A stretch of 64,000 nt of DNA, from contig NZ_ALMY01000013.1 in NCBI RefSeq assembly GCF_000440115.1, positions 1 to 64,000 on the forward strand, read 5' to 3'. The position numbers and the translations under genes are program-made. Numbering within the stretch: position 1 is the first letter of the stretch; every line of letters begins with the position of its first letter. The notes below the pieces were generated by a model that was given only the letters and a program-made list of their open reading frames with translations, made no database searches and was not told the origin of the DNA. The stretch is from Streptococcus suis YS56 (GTDB lineage Bacteria; Bacillota; Bacilli; Lactobacillales; Streptococcaceae). This document shows positions 55,586 through 63,488 of the stretch, one piece after another.

Positions 55586-56575
55586 GTGGTACATCAAATT
55601 TGGAATACCTATCCTGAGATTGAGAGGGGACTTGAAGAGGTAAAATCCATCATCTTATCTGAGATGATGGTCCTGCATCCAGCAGTGACTTCAAAGATTG
55701 TTGAATATGTAGAGGCGCCAGGAAAATACCTGCGTGCCGGCCTCTGTCTGCTCTTTGCACAAATGACGGAAGGAAAGATTAGCCGTTCAAAGCTATATTT
55801 TGCTGCCCATTTAGAAGTCCTGCATCTGGCGACTCTGATTCATGACGATGTGATTGATGGTGCAGATAAGAGACGGGGTGTTGAAGCAGCCCATCAACAA
55901 TTTTCAAACCGAATCGCTATTTATACGGGAGACTATCTTCTGGCTTACTCAGGACGCTTGCTTGGGAAAGGACTTCGATTGCAGGAGTTGACGGAGAAAG
56001 ACTTGGATTTGGGCAATGATAAGCTCCTGGAAATTATTCTTCGTGGAGAGTTGTCTCAGTTGGTCAATCAATTTGATACCCAAATGACGATGAAAGCCTA
56101 TCTCAAGCAAATTCAAGGGAAAACAGCTTTTTTATTCGGTTTAGCATGTCAGCTGGGCAGCTTTATCTCAGGGCAATCTAAGAAGGACAGTCATTTAGCC
56201 TTTCGTGCAGGTCAAGCTCTGGGTATGGCTTTTCAAATCCGAGATGATTTGATTGATTACCGCTTAGATGTTGAAAAGTCGGGTAAGCCCAGATTGCAAG
56301 ATATTCAAAATGGAATATACACAGCACCACTTTTGTTTGCGATGAGTGAAGATCGTTCTATTCGTCAGCACTTACAGAACTACATTCAAACCCCTAGTCA
56401 AGAGGGATTAGATGTGATTATAGATAAGCTATTTGCAACGAATGCCATTGCCAAAACGGAAGGATTGATTGTAGCTTATTTAAATAAAATGGGAAGTCAT
56501 GTAAACAGACTGAATCGCTTTTCTCTCCAATCATTGGACAGCATTGTCGAAACGGTTTTTAGTCATTATTTTTAA
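55586..56575 (+). CDS. dmkB: polyprenyl diphosphate synthase (DmkB-like)
   Basis: A trans-isoprenyl diphosphate synthase of 329 residues. The first Asp-rich motif is LIHDDVIDGAD near 87-97 and the second RDDLIDY near 218-224. It builds the prenyl chain for a quinone. The start is GTG at 55586; the ribosome site is weak. Following ndh2 in the same unit, it most likely supplies the chain for the demethylmenaquinone used by Ndh2. Being a heptaprenyl synthase subunit is a second possibility. Confidence 0.9.
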   Translation: MVHQIWNTYPEIERGLEEVKSIILSEMMVLHPAVTSKIVEYVEAPGKYLRAGLCLLFAQMTEGKISRSKLYFAAHLEVLHLATLIHDDVIDGADKRRGVEAAHQQFSNRIAIYTGDYLLAYSGRLLGKGLRLQELTEKDLDLGNDKLLEIILRGELSQLVNQFDTQMTMKAYLKQIQGKTAFLFGLACQLGSFISGQSKKDSHLAFRAGQALGMAFQIRDDLIDYRLDVEKSGKPRLQDIQNGIYTAPLLFAMSEDRSIRQHLQNYIQTPSQEGLDVIIDKLFATNAIAKTEGLIVAYLNKMGSHVNRLNRFSLQSLDSIVETVFSHYF

Positions 56576-56581
56576 AAAAAT

Positions 56582-56610
56582 ATCTAGACTTTTTCTTTAA
56601 TTAGGTATAT
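56582..56610 (+). promoter_or_regulatory. possible pplA promoter
   Basis: TAGACT and TATCAT are 17 bases apart, in the 80-base gap ahead of the FMN-binding lipoprotein. Confidence 0.4.
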
Positions 56611-56655
56611 CATTATAAATAGAAAAACTATTTAATTTACAAAAGGAGTATTGTT

Positions 56656-57135
56656 ATGAAAACAACTAAAGTTGTCTTGAAAAGTTTGGTCGTTCTAGGT
56701 GCGGTATTTGCACTTGCTGCTTGCGGTTCTAAACAAGAATCTACTTCAACTTCATCTTCAACTACAGAAACAGTAGTATTGAAAGATGGTACTTACAAAG
56801 CTGAGTCAGGCAAAGACGATTACGGCTATAAAATCGTTCACACTTTGACAGTTAAAGATGGTAAAATCAGCGAGTCTAAGTTTGATTACGAAGCGGAAGA
56901 TGGTAGCTTGAAGTCTACGAACGAAGAATACAACAAAAACATGAAGGACAAAGCAGGAGTTTCTGCTGGTGAAGCAATTGAACAATTGAATGCTGCTTTG
57001 GTTGAAAAGCAAGATATCTCAGCAGTTGAAGTTGTTTCAGGTGCGACCCATACTACAGAAGACTTCAAGAAGTCTACAGAGGCTCTTCTTGCTGCAGCTT
57101 CCGAAGGAAATACAGAAACTGTAACTCTTGACTAA
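56656..57135 (+). CDS. FMN-binding-domain lipoprotein (PplA-like)
   Basis: A 159-residue surface lipoprotein with signal peptide and lipobox LAAC (Cys near 23), a Ser/Thr-rich linker (about 27-40), and one FMN_bind domain. SGATHTT near 128-134 is the covalent flavinylation site; the second threonine of the motif accepts FMN from ApbE. Listeria PplA has two such domains, this one only one. AAAAGGAG precedes the start. It is probably the terminal electron carrier of the locus. Confidence 0.9.
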   Translation: MKTTKVVLKSLVVLGAVFALAACGSKQESTSTSSSTTETVVLKDGTYKAESGKDDYGYKIVHTLTVKDGKISESKFDYEAEDGSLKSTNEEYNKNMKDKAGVSAGEAIEQLNAALVEKQDISAVEVVSGATHTTEDFKKSTEALLAAASEGNTETVTLD

Positions 57136-57151
57136 TTTAGTCAATACCGAT

Positions 57152-57190
57152 AAGACACAGGGGCTTCAAGTCGCAACTGTGTCTTCTTGT
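57152..57190 (+). terminator. hairpin between pplA-like gene and apbE
   Basis: AAGACACAG (57152-57160) pairs with CTGTGTCTT (57177-57185), followed by CTTGTTT. The same arms recur behind dmkA at 59214-59243. It probably lets more of the lipoprotein than of ApbE be made. Confidence 0.65.
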
Positions 57191-57208
57191 TTATATGAGG
57201 GAATTCTA

Positions 57209-58258
57209 TTGAAAAAATTGATTCGACTACTTGGGCTGGTACTGTTCACAGTATGCTTAGTAGCTTGTGGACAATCTCAATCAGCAAGTTTACCAGTTGT
57301 GAAGACGCCCTTGACACGTAGTGAAAGCTTGCTTCACACTGTTGTACAATTAAGTATCTATCATGAAGACCAAGAAGAAGTGATGGATGAAGCTGTCTCC
57401 TATATCAAGGAAATGGAAAGTCTGTTGTCCACAAACTTAGAAGGGGCAGATGTCTATCGTATCAATCAGGCTGCGGGAAAAGAAGCTGTTGAGGTGGATG
57501 AACGTACATTTGAAGTGATTGAAACAGCTATTGACATGAGTAAAGAAAGTCAGGGCCTATTTGACATTTCCATTGGAGCTGTGAGCAATCTGTGGAAAAT
57601 TGGAGATGAGGATGCACGCAAGCCCAGTGATGAAGAAATCAAAGCTGCTCTGCCATTTATCAATTATAAAGATATTACTTTAGATAAGGAGAAGAAGACT
57701 GTCTTTATCAAAGAAGGAATGACCTTAGAATTAGGTGCGATTTCTAAAGGGTACATTGCAGATAAGGTTAGAGAATTGTTTGCCAGCAAGGGGATTACGA
57801 CTGCTATCATTAATCTAGGTGGGAATGTAGTGGTTATGGGGGATTCGCCAACGACACAAAATGGTTGGAATGTTGGAGTTCAAGACCCAGACCAAGTGCG
57901 TGGAGCCACAGTTGGTTCTGTACCAGGGACACATGACTCGGTTGTTACTTCAGGTATTTACGAGCGCTTCTTAGAGGTGGACGGTGTTAAATACCACCAT
58001 ATTCTGGATCCAAAAACTGGATATCCTGTGGAAAACGATATTTCAGGTGTGACAGTCTTTTCCAAAACATCTGTCCAGGGAGACGCCTTATCCACAACTC
58101 TCTTCTTACTAGGTGTGGAAAAAGGTCTTGACTTTATTAATCAGATGGATGGTGTAGAAGCTGTTTTCATTGATAAGGAGCAAGGCGTTCATCTGAGTGA
58201 TGGCTTGAAGGAAAGTTTTGAATTAACGAATGAGGAGTATCATCTTGTCAATGAATAA
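57209..58258 (+). CDS. apbE: ApbE-family flavin transferase (FmnB-like)
   Basis: ApbE attaches FMN covalently from FAD to the threonine of FMN-binding lipoproteins. The 349-residue product is itself a lipoprotein: MKKLIRLLGLVLFTVCLVAC with Cys near 20. The fold is marked by SLLSTNLEGADVYRINQAAG near 74-93, LGAISKGYIADKV near 186-198, and GDALSTTLFLLG near 290-301. Start is TTG at 57209 after GAGGGA; the frame runs further upstream, to 57128, but would include no signal sequence. It overlaps dmkA by 8 bases. Confidence 0.92.
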   Translation: MKKLIRLLGLVLFTVCLVACGQSQSASLPVVKTPLTRSESLLHTVVQLSIYHEDQEEVMDEAVSYIKEMESLLSTNLEGADVYRINQAAGKEAVEVDERTFEVIETAIDMSKESQGLFDISIGAVSNLWKIGDEDARKPSDEEIKAALPFINYKDITLDKEKKTVFIKEGMTLELGAISKGYIADKVRELFASKGITTAIINLGGNVVVMGDSPTTQNGWNVGVQDPDQVRGATVGSVPGTHDSVVTSGIYERFLEVDGVKYHHILDPKTGYPVENDISGVTVFSKTSVQGDALSTTLFLLGVEKGLDFINQMDGVEAVFIDKEQGVHLSDGLKESFELTNEEYHLVNE

Positions 58259-59207
58259 ATCAACCAAAGGGCTCAGTTTACCTGTATTTTTAGAATTTGT
58301 TGAAATGAAGACCAAGGTAGCAAGTGTTTTTCCGATGACCTTGGGAATCCTTTGGGCTATCTATCGCTATCAAACCTTTAACTGGCTCAATACGCTTTTA
58401 TTTGTTCTAGCAGTCCTTAGTTTCGATATGTGTACAACCGCCATCAACAATAGCATGGACTACCACAAGGCCAAGGATGAAACCTATCGTCAGGAAAGCA
58501 ATGTGATTGGAAAATTCTCTCTGGATTTCCGTCAGATGATTGGAATCGTCCTTGCCCTACTAATTTTTTCAGTGATTATTTCATTGGTGCTTGTTTGGCG
58601 AACCAGTTGGCTCCTCCTACCGATGGGAGCTCTCTGTTTCCTCATTGGTATCTTTTATACCTTTGGACCTATACCGCTTTCGAGAATGCCACTGGGTGAA
58701 GTTTTCTCTGGAGTAACCATGGGATTTGGGATTTTCTTCCTAGCAGTCTTTATCCAAGACCCAGCTGGGCTATTGACCAGTCAAGTGAGCGGTCAGTGGA
58801 TGACCGTGCAATTCTCTTGGACAAAAATAATAGACATTATTTTCATGTCCCTTCCTTTGGTAACCTTGATTGCCAATATCATGTTGGCCAACAATACCTG
58901 TGATGTAGAAGAAGATATTCGCAACCATCGGTATACTCTGGTTTACTATATTGGCAAGAAAAATGCTCTTAAATTGTATTTTTTCTTGGCAAGTTTACCA
59001 TGGTTGTTGTGGATAATTTACTGCCTGACTGGATTTTTACCTATCTGGGCACTGATCGGTTTAATCGGTGTTTGGCCTGCTTATAAGAGTCTAGAAACAT
59101 TTTTGAAAAAGCAAGTCAAACGGGAAACCTTTATCGAGGCAGTAAAAAGTTTTGTACTCTATGCGCTGCAATATGTAGTGATACTTGCTTTAGCCCTTAT
59201 TTTCTAA
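58251..59207 (+). CDS. dmkA: UbiA-family prenyltransferase (DmkA / MenA-like)
   Basis: A 318-residue membrane prenyltransferase with about nine segments. The first Asp-rich motif is NNSMDYHKAKDE near 67-78 and the second NNTCDVEEDIRNHR near 217-230. It transfers a prenyl chain onto a naphthoquinone head group such as DHNA. No other men genes are seen in the window, so the ring may come from outside, as proposed for FLEET bacteria. Starts inside apbE; an alternative ATG at 58230 lacks a ribosome site. Confidence 0.9.
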   Translation: MNKSTKGLSLPVFLEFVEMKTKVASVFPMTLGILWAIYRYQTFNWLNTLLFVLAVLSFDMCTTAINNSMDYHKAKDETYRQESNVIGKFSLDFRQMIGIVLALLIFSVIISLVLVWRTSWLLLPMGALCFLIGIFYTFGPIPLSRMPLGEVFSGVTMGFGIFFLAVFIQDPAGLLTSQVSGQWMTVQFSWTKIIDIIFMSLPLVTLIANIMLANNTCDVEEDIRNHRYTLVYYIGKKNALKLYFFLASLPWLLWIIYCLTGFLPIWALIGLIGVWPAYKSLETFLKKQVKRETFIEAVKSFVLYALQYVVILALALIF

Positions 59208-59212
59208 AAAGG

Positions 59213-59248
59213 AAAGACACAGTCGTTCATCAGGCTGTGTCTTCTTTG
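59213..59248 (+). terminator. terminator after dmkA
   Basis: AAGACACAG and CTGTGTCTT form a stem around TCGTTCATCAGG, followed by T-rich sequence. It is probably shared with the opposite-strand gene. Confidence 0.75.
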
Positions 59249-59677
59249 TTATAGTGGTAAAATGAGTTCTTCTTCGTCAGTGCTTTCTCCGCCGACGGAT
59301 TTGATTTCAATCAACAGGTTATGTGGCAGGCAGACGGAGAGTTCTCCTGGCTGGCTAATCCAGCTGGTCATAACGGCAATTTGGTCTGGGCTATTGTCTT
59401 CCTTGACCCGAATGCGTTCGCCATCAACTTCAATGATGTTGTATTGCCCTTCATTGGGATAGTAGGTCTTTTCTTGATGTGGTGTGTCCTTTGATAATTC
59501 AAATTGGTCGACCACCTCACCATTGATGCGGACATAGGCAATCGTTTTTGCCTCATTTGTATCTGTTGTCAGATGTGTATAGGTAAAAAATGCTGGAAGA
59601 AAGGATAAGATGAGGGTGAATCCGATTAAGATATAATCAAATAATTTGAGTTGTTTGAGAATAGATTTGATTGTCAT
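59249..59677 (-). CDS. eetA: EetA-type NusG-domain-II protein
   Basis: A 142-residue protein with a single N-terminal membrane segment (YILIGFTLILSFLPAFFTYTHL, near 16-37) and an outside beta-rich NusG-II-like domain, with RINGEVVDQFELSKDT and CLPHNLLIEIKS in it. Proteins of this type are EetA in electron-transfer loci. It reads against dmkA, unlike in Listeria, and lies across a terminator. Function is inferred from the locus. Confidence 0.78.
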   Translation of the reverse strand: MTIKSILKQLKLFDYILIGFTLILSFLPAFFTYTHLTTDTNEAKTIAYVRINGEVVDQFELSKDTPHQEKTYYPNEGQYNIIEVDGERIRVKEDNSPDQIAVMTSWISQPGELSVCLPHNLLIEIKSVGGESTDEEELILPL

Positions 59678-59729
59678 ATACAGTCTATTGTATAGAAAAA
59701 AATTTGCTTTGTAAAATCTTGAATGTGGA

Positions 59730-60077
59730 TTACTTTTTTAATTGTCCAACAAAGAGTAGGATGGCTAACATTCCCCAGAATCCAGCTTGCAGTGGCTGGA
59801 TTTTCCCAGTGAACAGTCCAATGGAAAAGGTTAGGGCAAAGCCTGCAAAGAGAAACCAGATCAGTGGTTTGCGATAAAGATAGATAGCTTTTTGGACAGC
59901 ATTTGATTCTGGACTGGTAGTTTGCCGGTCGCTATTTAAGAATGGAAGTATAGTGAACAGTAAGAAAAAAATTGATGGATTGTCCCCAGTCAGGTAGCTA
60001 TGTATATATAGGCTGCAAATTGCTGTATAGGAGAGGACAATCAAAGTGAGTATGAGTTTCGATTTGTCAACGTTCAT
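59730..60077 (-). CDS. putative membrane protein (115 aa)
   Basis: A 115-residue protein with about four hydrophobic segments. Its start, LIVLSYTAICSLYIHSYL, resembles that of the next gene upstream (FFVLFYSLLSALFIYSYL), so the two may be distant paralogues. It overlaps that gene by 4 bases. No function recognised; it is the last gene of the XRE-led unit. Confidence 0.65.
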   Translation of the reverse strand: MNVDKSKLILTLIVLSYTAICSLYIHSYLTGDNPSIFFLLFTILPFLNSDRQTTSPESNAVQKAIYLYRKPLIWFLFAGFALTFSIGLFTGKIQPLQAGFWGMLAILLFVGQLKK

Positions 60078-60412
60078 CTATCTTCCTCCTTTTTGAAATA
60101 AATCCGATAAAGAATAGCTAGAGCAAATCCAGCAGGAAGGATGAGGACACGTGGTTTGACATGTTCTAGCCAAATGCCCACGGAATAGGTCAAGGTCATG
60201 GCAAATAGGGCAAAGATGGCTTGGATGAGAAAGTAGCGTTTTCCTTCTGATTTTTTATAGGATTTGGTCATCTGAATGGTCGGTAGCATGAGCAAGAAGG
60301 AACCACTAATCGGCTCATTGACGAGATAAGAGTAGATGAAGAGGGCAGAAAGTAAACTATAAAAGAGAACGAAAAATCGACAGGTTTGTTTTGGAGTAGG
60401 AGGTTTATTCAT
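60074..60412 (-). CDS. putative membrane protein (112 aa)
   Basis: A 112-residue protein with four hydrophobic segments. Paired with the gene just downstream, which it overlaps by 4 bases. It reads behind the DUF3278 gene with 12 bases between. Function unknown. Confidence 0.65.
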   Translation of the reverse strand: MNKPPTPKQTCRFFVLFYSLLSALFIYSYLVNEPISGSFLLMLPTIQMTKSYKKSEGKRYFLIQAIFALFAMTLTYSVGIWLEHVKPRVLILPAGFALAILYRIYFKKEEDR

Positions 60413-60424
60413 GGTGTTAGCTCC

Positions 60425-61507
60425 TTATTTTTTCTTAGTAGTTTCTGCTTCCAGTTTATGCAGATAGGCAAAGGCAGACAGGGCAATGCTAGCAAAGAGA
60501 CCCATCGTGCCACCGAAGAGGAGAGATTTTGTGTGCAAGATGGAAGCCAGTAGGGGAAGCTTGAGGCTAAAGAGGTCTGCCACTCCAGCAAAAACGGTCG
60601 AAAGCAGTGCAACTCCCAGTCCCCAAAGAAGTGGGTTTAGGGGCCGAGCTTGTCTTTCCTCAGGGCTAAGCTCATCCAAGTCATATTGGGGCAAGTCAGC
60701 ATGGAGGGTCTGCATATTGACTACACCTAGCAAGATAAAGCTAAAGAGAGCAATTGTCATTGGATAATAGGTGGCAACCTCCACAGGATAGCGGATAGCT
60801 AGGAAGTAGGCGACAGCATTTCCGAGAGCAAGGAAGTAGAAGTGGTAGATAAAGGCAATCCCCCCAATCTCATCAGCCTTGGTTCGTCGGTACTCGTCTA
60901 AAGGACCACGGATGCCATAGAAGTGCCGTATCATATTTTGGAGCCACTTGGGTTCTTCTTTGGAAATAGCAGAGCTGACAGTTAGTTTTTCTGCCTTTTT
61001 CATGCGTTTGCGTAACATGATTTCAAGAGCAATGCCCGTGAAAACACCACCTAGACAGGCAGCTAGGAATTTTCGGAGGTCAAATAGCTGGTCGAGAGGG
61101 TTGAGCCCCTCCATCCAGGCACCGAAAACAACCACCCAGATGTACATAACGGTAGTGAAATAGAGGGCGAATTTGATACTTGCTCCCTTGAGTTGTTTCT
61201 GTTCCTTGCTAGTCAGTTCTTCTACATCTAAACTGTCCACTTGGCTGTGACGCATCTTGGATGTCATATACATACTGGCGGAAAGAGTGGATAGGAGTAG
61301 AGCCGTTGGGTAGCCATAGGCAACGACTTCTGGGAAGCGTTTGTATAAGGTAATTGCCAGTAGGGTAAGAGCCATGGTGCCCCAAAAGAGCAGGATAAAG
61401 CAGGTATTGCCTAGTCGGAAGGCTTCTTGTTTGCGGTATTCATCTAGGGGACCAGCGATACCGTAAAATCGTTTGATCAATTTATCTTGAAATGTTTCCT
61501 TTTTCAT
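60425..61507 (-). CDS. tandem DUF3278-type membrane protein
   Basis: A 360-residue membrane protein made of two like halves. RFYGIAGPLDEYRKQEAFRL near 12-31 and HFYGIRGPLDEYRRTKADEI near 199-218 are clear repeats, each followed by about four membrane segments. Single-unit relatives of about 170 residues are carried by many streptococci; a fused pair looks like an internal duplication. Function is unknown. Members usually sit next to a small XRE-type regulator, as here. Confidence 0.8.
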   Translation of the reverse strand: MKKETFQDKLIKRFYGIAGPLDEYRKQEAFRLGNTCFILLFWGTMALTLLAITLYKRFPEVVAYGYPTALLLSTLSASMYMTSKMRHSQVDSLDVEELTSKEQKQLKGASIKFALYFTTVMYIWVVVFGAWMEGLNPLDQLFDLRKFLAACLGGVFTGIALEIMLRKRMKKAEKLTVSSAISKEEPKWLQNMIRHFYGIRGPLDEYRRTKADEIGGIAFIYHFYFLALGNAVAYFLAIRYPVEVATYYPMTIALFSFILLGVVNMQTLHADLPQYDLDELSPEERQARPLNPLLWGLGVALLSTVFAGVADLFSLKLPLLASILHTKSLLFGGTMGLFASIALSAFAYLHKLEAETTKKK

Positions 61508-61510
61508 AGC

Positions 61511-61729
61511 TTACTCCTTATCCTCTTCTAATTTTCGACGAATAACTGGCAGCAGGTAAGCTAGTCCAAGGAAATAGATTGTCCCAGCAATTAGCAGTTG
61601 CACCCAGAATTTCGCTTGGCTGATAATGTGCAAAATGTCCGCTCCGCTATTGCCCCAAAGCTGAAAGAGGATAAAGAGCGGGATAAAAATAAGGGTAGAG
61701 ATAAGAGCTTGACGTACATTCTTTTTCAT
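61511..61729 (-). CDS. small membrane protein (72 aa)
   Basis: A 72-residue protein with two hydrophobic segments (about 8-24 and 42-64) and a charged tail RRKLEEDKE. It lies between the XRE repressor gene and the DUF3278 gene, 3 bases before the latter. No family recognised. Confidence 0.7.
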   Translation of the reverse strand: MKKNVRQALISTLIFIPLFILFQLWGNSGADILHIISQAKFWVQLLIAGTIYFLGLAYLLPVIRRKLEEDKE

Positions 61730-61744
61730 GGTAATTTTTCCTTT

Positions 61745-61933
61745 CTATTCATTCCAAAAGAGGCTATTGAGATCGGTCTGTAAAGCTTTGGCTAGGTTAA
61801 TACAGAGGTCTAGCGAGGGATTGTACTTGTTGTTTTCAATCATGTTGATGGTCTGCCTGGATACGCCGATGGCCTTGGCCAAATCCAGCTGGGAAATTCC
61901 TAGTAGTAGGCGATAATCTTTGACACGGTTCAT
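61745..61933 (-). CDS. XRE-family transcriptional regulator (62 aa)
   Basis: A 62-residue helix-turn-helix protein: RLLLGISQLDLAKAIGVSRQTINMIENNKYNPSLDLCINLAKALQ covers almost its whole length, as in Cro/CI-like YozG-type regulators. It is first in its operon, behind four identical-looking palindromes that start 16 bases upstream. Autoregulation is likely. AAGGAGGG is 3-9 bases before the start. Confidence 0.9.
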   Translation of the reverse strand: MNRVKDYRLLLGISQLDLAKAIGVSRQTINMIENNKYNPSLDLCINLAKALQTDLNSLFWNE

Positions 61934-61948
61934 GTGCCCTCCTTTCTA

Positions 61949-61966
61949 TGTCAACTATATCTGACA
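61949..61966. promoter_or_regulatory. operator copy 1 (18-bp palindrome)
   Basis: TGTCAACTATATCTGACA. It shares TGTCAAnTATATnnGACA with three further copies. It lies between the XRE gene start and its promoters. Confidence 0.7.
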
Positions 61967-62013
61967 CATTTGACTAAAAATGAGAGGATAGGTTGGCTAT
62001 CCTTTTAAATGAT

Positions 62014-62031
62014 TGTCAATTATATCTGACA
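62014..62031. promoter_or_regulatory. operator copy 2 (18-bp palindrome)
   Basis: TGTCAATTATATCTGACA. On the minus strand it holds TATAAT (62019-62024), so it may overlap the -10 of the XRE operon. Confidence 0.7.
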
Positions 62032-62068
62032 TACAACTGTAAAAAAATGTGGGAACCCTCCCTGTTGA

Positions 62069-62086
62069 TGTCAATTATATCCGACA
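62069..62086. promoter_or_regulatory. operator copy 3 (18-bp palindrome)
   Basis: TGTCAATTATATCCGACA, with one change from copy 2. On the minus strand TATAAT is again inside (62074-62079). Confidence 0.7.
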
Positions 62087-62124
62087 CTTTTCTGTAATGT
62101 TATTATATACCCATCAAGAAAGCT

Positions 62125-62142
62125 TGTCAACTATATTTGACA
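62125..62142. promoter_or_regulatory. operator copy 4 (18-bp palindrome)
   Basis: TGTCAACTATATTTGACA. It lies nearest to rsmH; its minus strand contains TTGACA, a possible -35. Confidence 0.68.
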
Positions 62143-62203
62143 CATTTTTTGTAAAAAGTTTGCAACAACTTTTTGATTTATTTTGTGGTACAATAAATAA
62201 GAT

Positions 62204-63154
62204 ATGAGCAAGGAATTTAATCACACTACTGTGCTTTTGCACGAAACAGTAGATATGTTAGACATCAAACCAAATGGAATTTATGTAGATGCTACCTTGG
62301 GTGGGGCAGGTCATAGTGAGTACCTTTTGAGTCAGTTGACGGAAGGAGGGCATCTCTATGCCTTTGACCAGGATCAGACGGCCATCGACCATGCCCACAT
62401 TCGCTTGGCAACCTACATTGAAAAGGGGCAAGTAACCTTCATCAAGGACAATTTTCGCAATCTCAAGACTCGCTTGGCAGAGCTTGGGGTGACAGAGATT
62501 GATGGGATTTGTTACGATCTTGGTGTGTCTAGTCCGCAGTTGGATGAGCGGGAGCGTGGCTTTTCTTACAAACAAGATGCTCCGCTTGATATGCGGATGA
62601 ATCGTGAGGGACATTTGACGGCCTATGATGTGGTCAATAACTATGACTATCATGATTTGGTACGGATTTTCTTTAAATACGGTGAGGATAAATTTTCCAA
62701 GCAGATTGCTCGTAAGATTGAACAGGCACGTGCCATCAAACCTATTGAAACGACAACTGAGTTGGCAGAACTGATCAAATCTGCTAAGCCAGCCAAGGAA
62801 CTTAAGAAGAAGGGCCACCCTGCCAAGCAGATTTTTCAGGCTATTCGGATTGAAGTCAACGATGAATTAGGTGCAGCAGACGAATCTATCCAGCAGGCCA
62901 TTGACTTATTGGCTTTGGATGGACGGATTTCTGTTATTACTTTCCATTCTTTAGAAGATCGCTTGACCAAACAACTCTTCAAAGAAGCCAGTACGATTGA
63001 TGTTCCAAAAGGCTTGCCATTTATTCCAGATGACTTGAAGGCGCCACTTGAATTGGTCAATCGTAAGCCTATCTTACCTAGTCAAGAAGAATTAGAGGCA
63101 AATAATCGCGCGCATTCAGCCAAACTGCGTGTAGCTAAGAAAGTACATAAATAG
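62204..63154 (+). CDS. rsmH: 16S rRNA (cytosine-1402-N4)-methyltransferase
   Basis: RsmH (MraW) methylates C1402 of 16S rRNA. The 316-residue product shows the SAM site [10 protein letters not shown] near 26-35 and the family signatures [18 protein letters not shown] near 101-118 and ISFHSLEDR-like [13 protein letters not shown] near 240-252. TGTGGTACAAT upstream (about 62185-62195) is a fitting extended -10. It leads the division cluster with ftsL and pbp2X, as in all streptococci. Confidence 0.96.
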   Translation: MSKEFNHTTVLLHETVDMLDIKPNGIYVDATLGGAGHSEYLLSQLTEGGHLYAFDQDQTAIDHAHIRLATYIEKGQVTFIKDNFRNLKTRLAELGVTEIDGICYDLGVSSPQLDERERGFSYKQDAPLDMRMNREGHLTAYDVVNNYDYHDLVRIFFKYGEDKFSKQIARKIEQARAIKPIETTTELAELIKSAKPAKELKKKGHPAKQIFQAIRIEVNDELGAADESIQQAIDLLALDGRISVITFHSLEDRLTKQLFKEASTIDVPKGLPFIPDDLKAPLELVNRKPILPSQEELEANNRAHSAKLRVAKKVHK

Positions 63155-63164
63155 GAGAGAGTCT

Positions 63165-63488
63165 ATGTTGCAAGAAAAACGTAGAGAAGCCACTATGCGG
63201 GTTATCGGTGATAAAATTAGAACCTTCACACGTGTAGAAAAAGCCTTCTATTCAAGCATCGTATTATCTGGATTAGCCCTTGCCATAGGAATTATCTTTA
63301 TGCAAACGCGGCTTTTGCAGCTTCAATCTGGGATGGCCAAAGTCAATCAAGATATTAGCCAAAAACAGATTGAAATCAACGATGCAAAGCAAGCTGTCAA
63401 TGAATTGACACGTTCAGCTCGATTGATGGAAATTGCTGAAAAAGCTGGATTAACTTTTAATAATGACAATATTGGAGTAGCCGAATAA
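63165..63488 (+). CDS. ftsL: cell division protein FtsL
   Basis: A 107-residue bitopic protein of the divisome. A short cytosolic N-terminus with RVEKAFYSS is followed by one membrane span (IVLSGLALAIGIIFM, about 36-50) and an outside coiled-coil (QLQSGMAKVNQDISQKQIEINDAKQAVNEL). It forms a complex with DivIC and DivIB. TAGGAGAG precedes the start. It overlaps pbp2X by 1 base. Confidence 0.92.
   Translation: MLQEKRREATMRVIGDKIRTFTRVEKAFYSSIVLSGLALAIGIIFMQTRLLQLQSGMAKVNQDISQKQIEINDAKQAVNELTRSARLMEIAEKAGLTFNNDNIGVAE

Noticed and set aside
61949-62142. Four evenly spaced repeats that could look like a CRISPR array
   Set aside because: The units are only 18 bp, palindromic and promoter-bearing, the intervals vary (37-47 bases), and no cas gene is near. 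Operators fit better.
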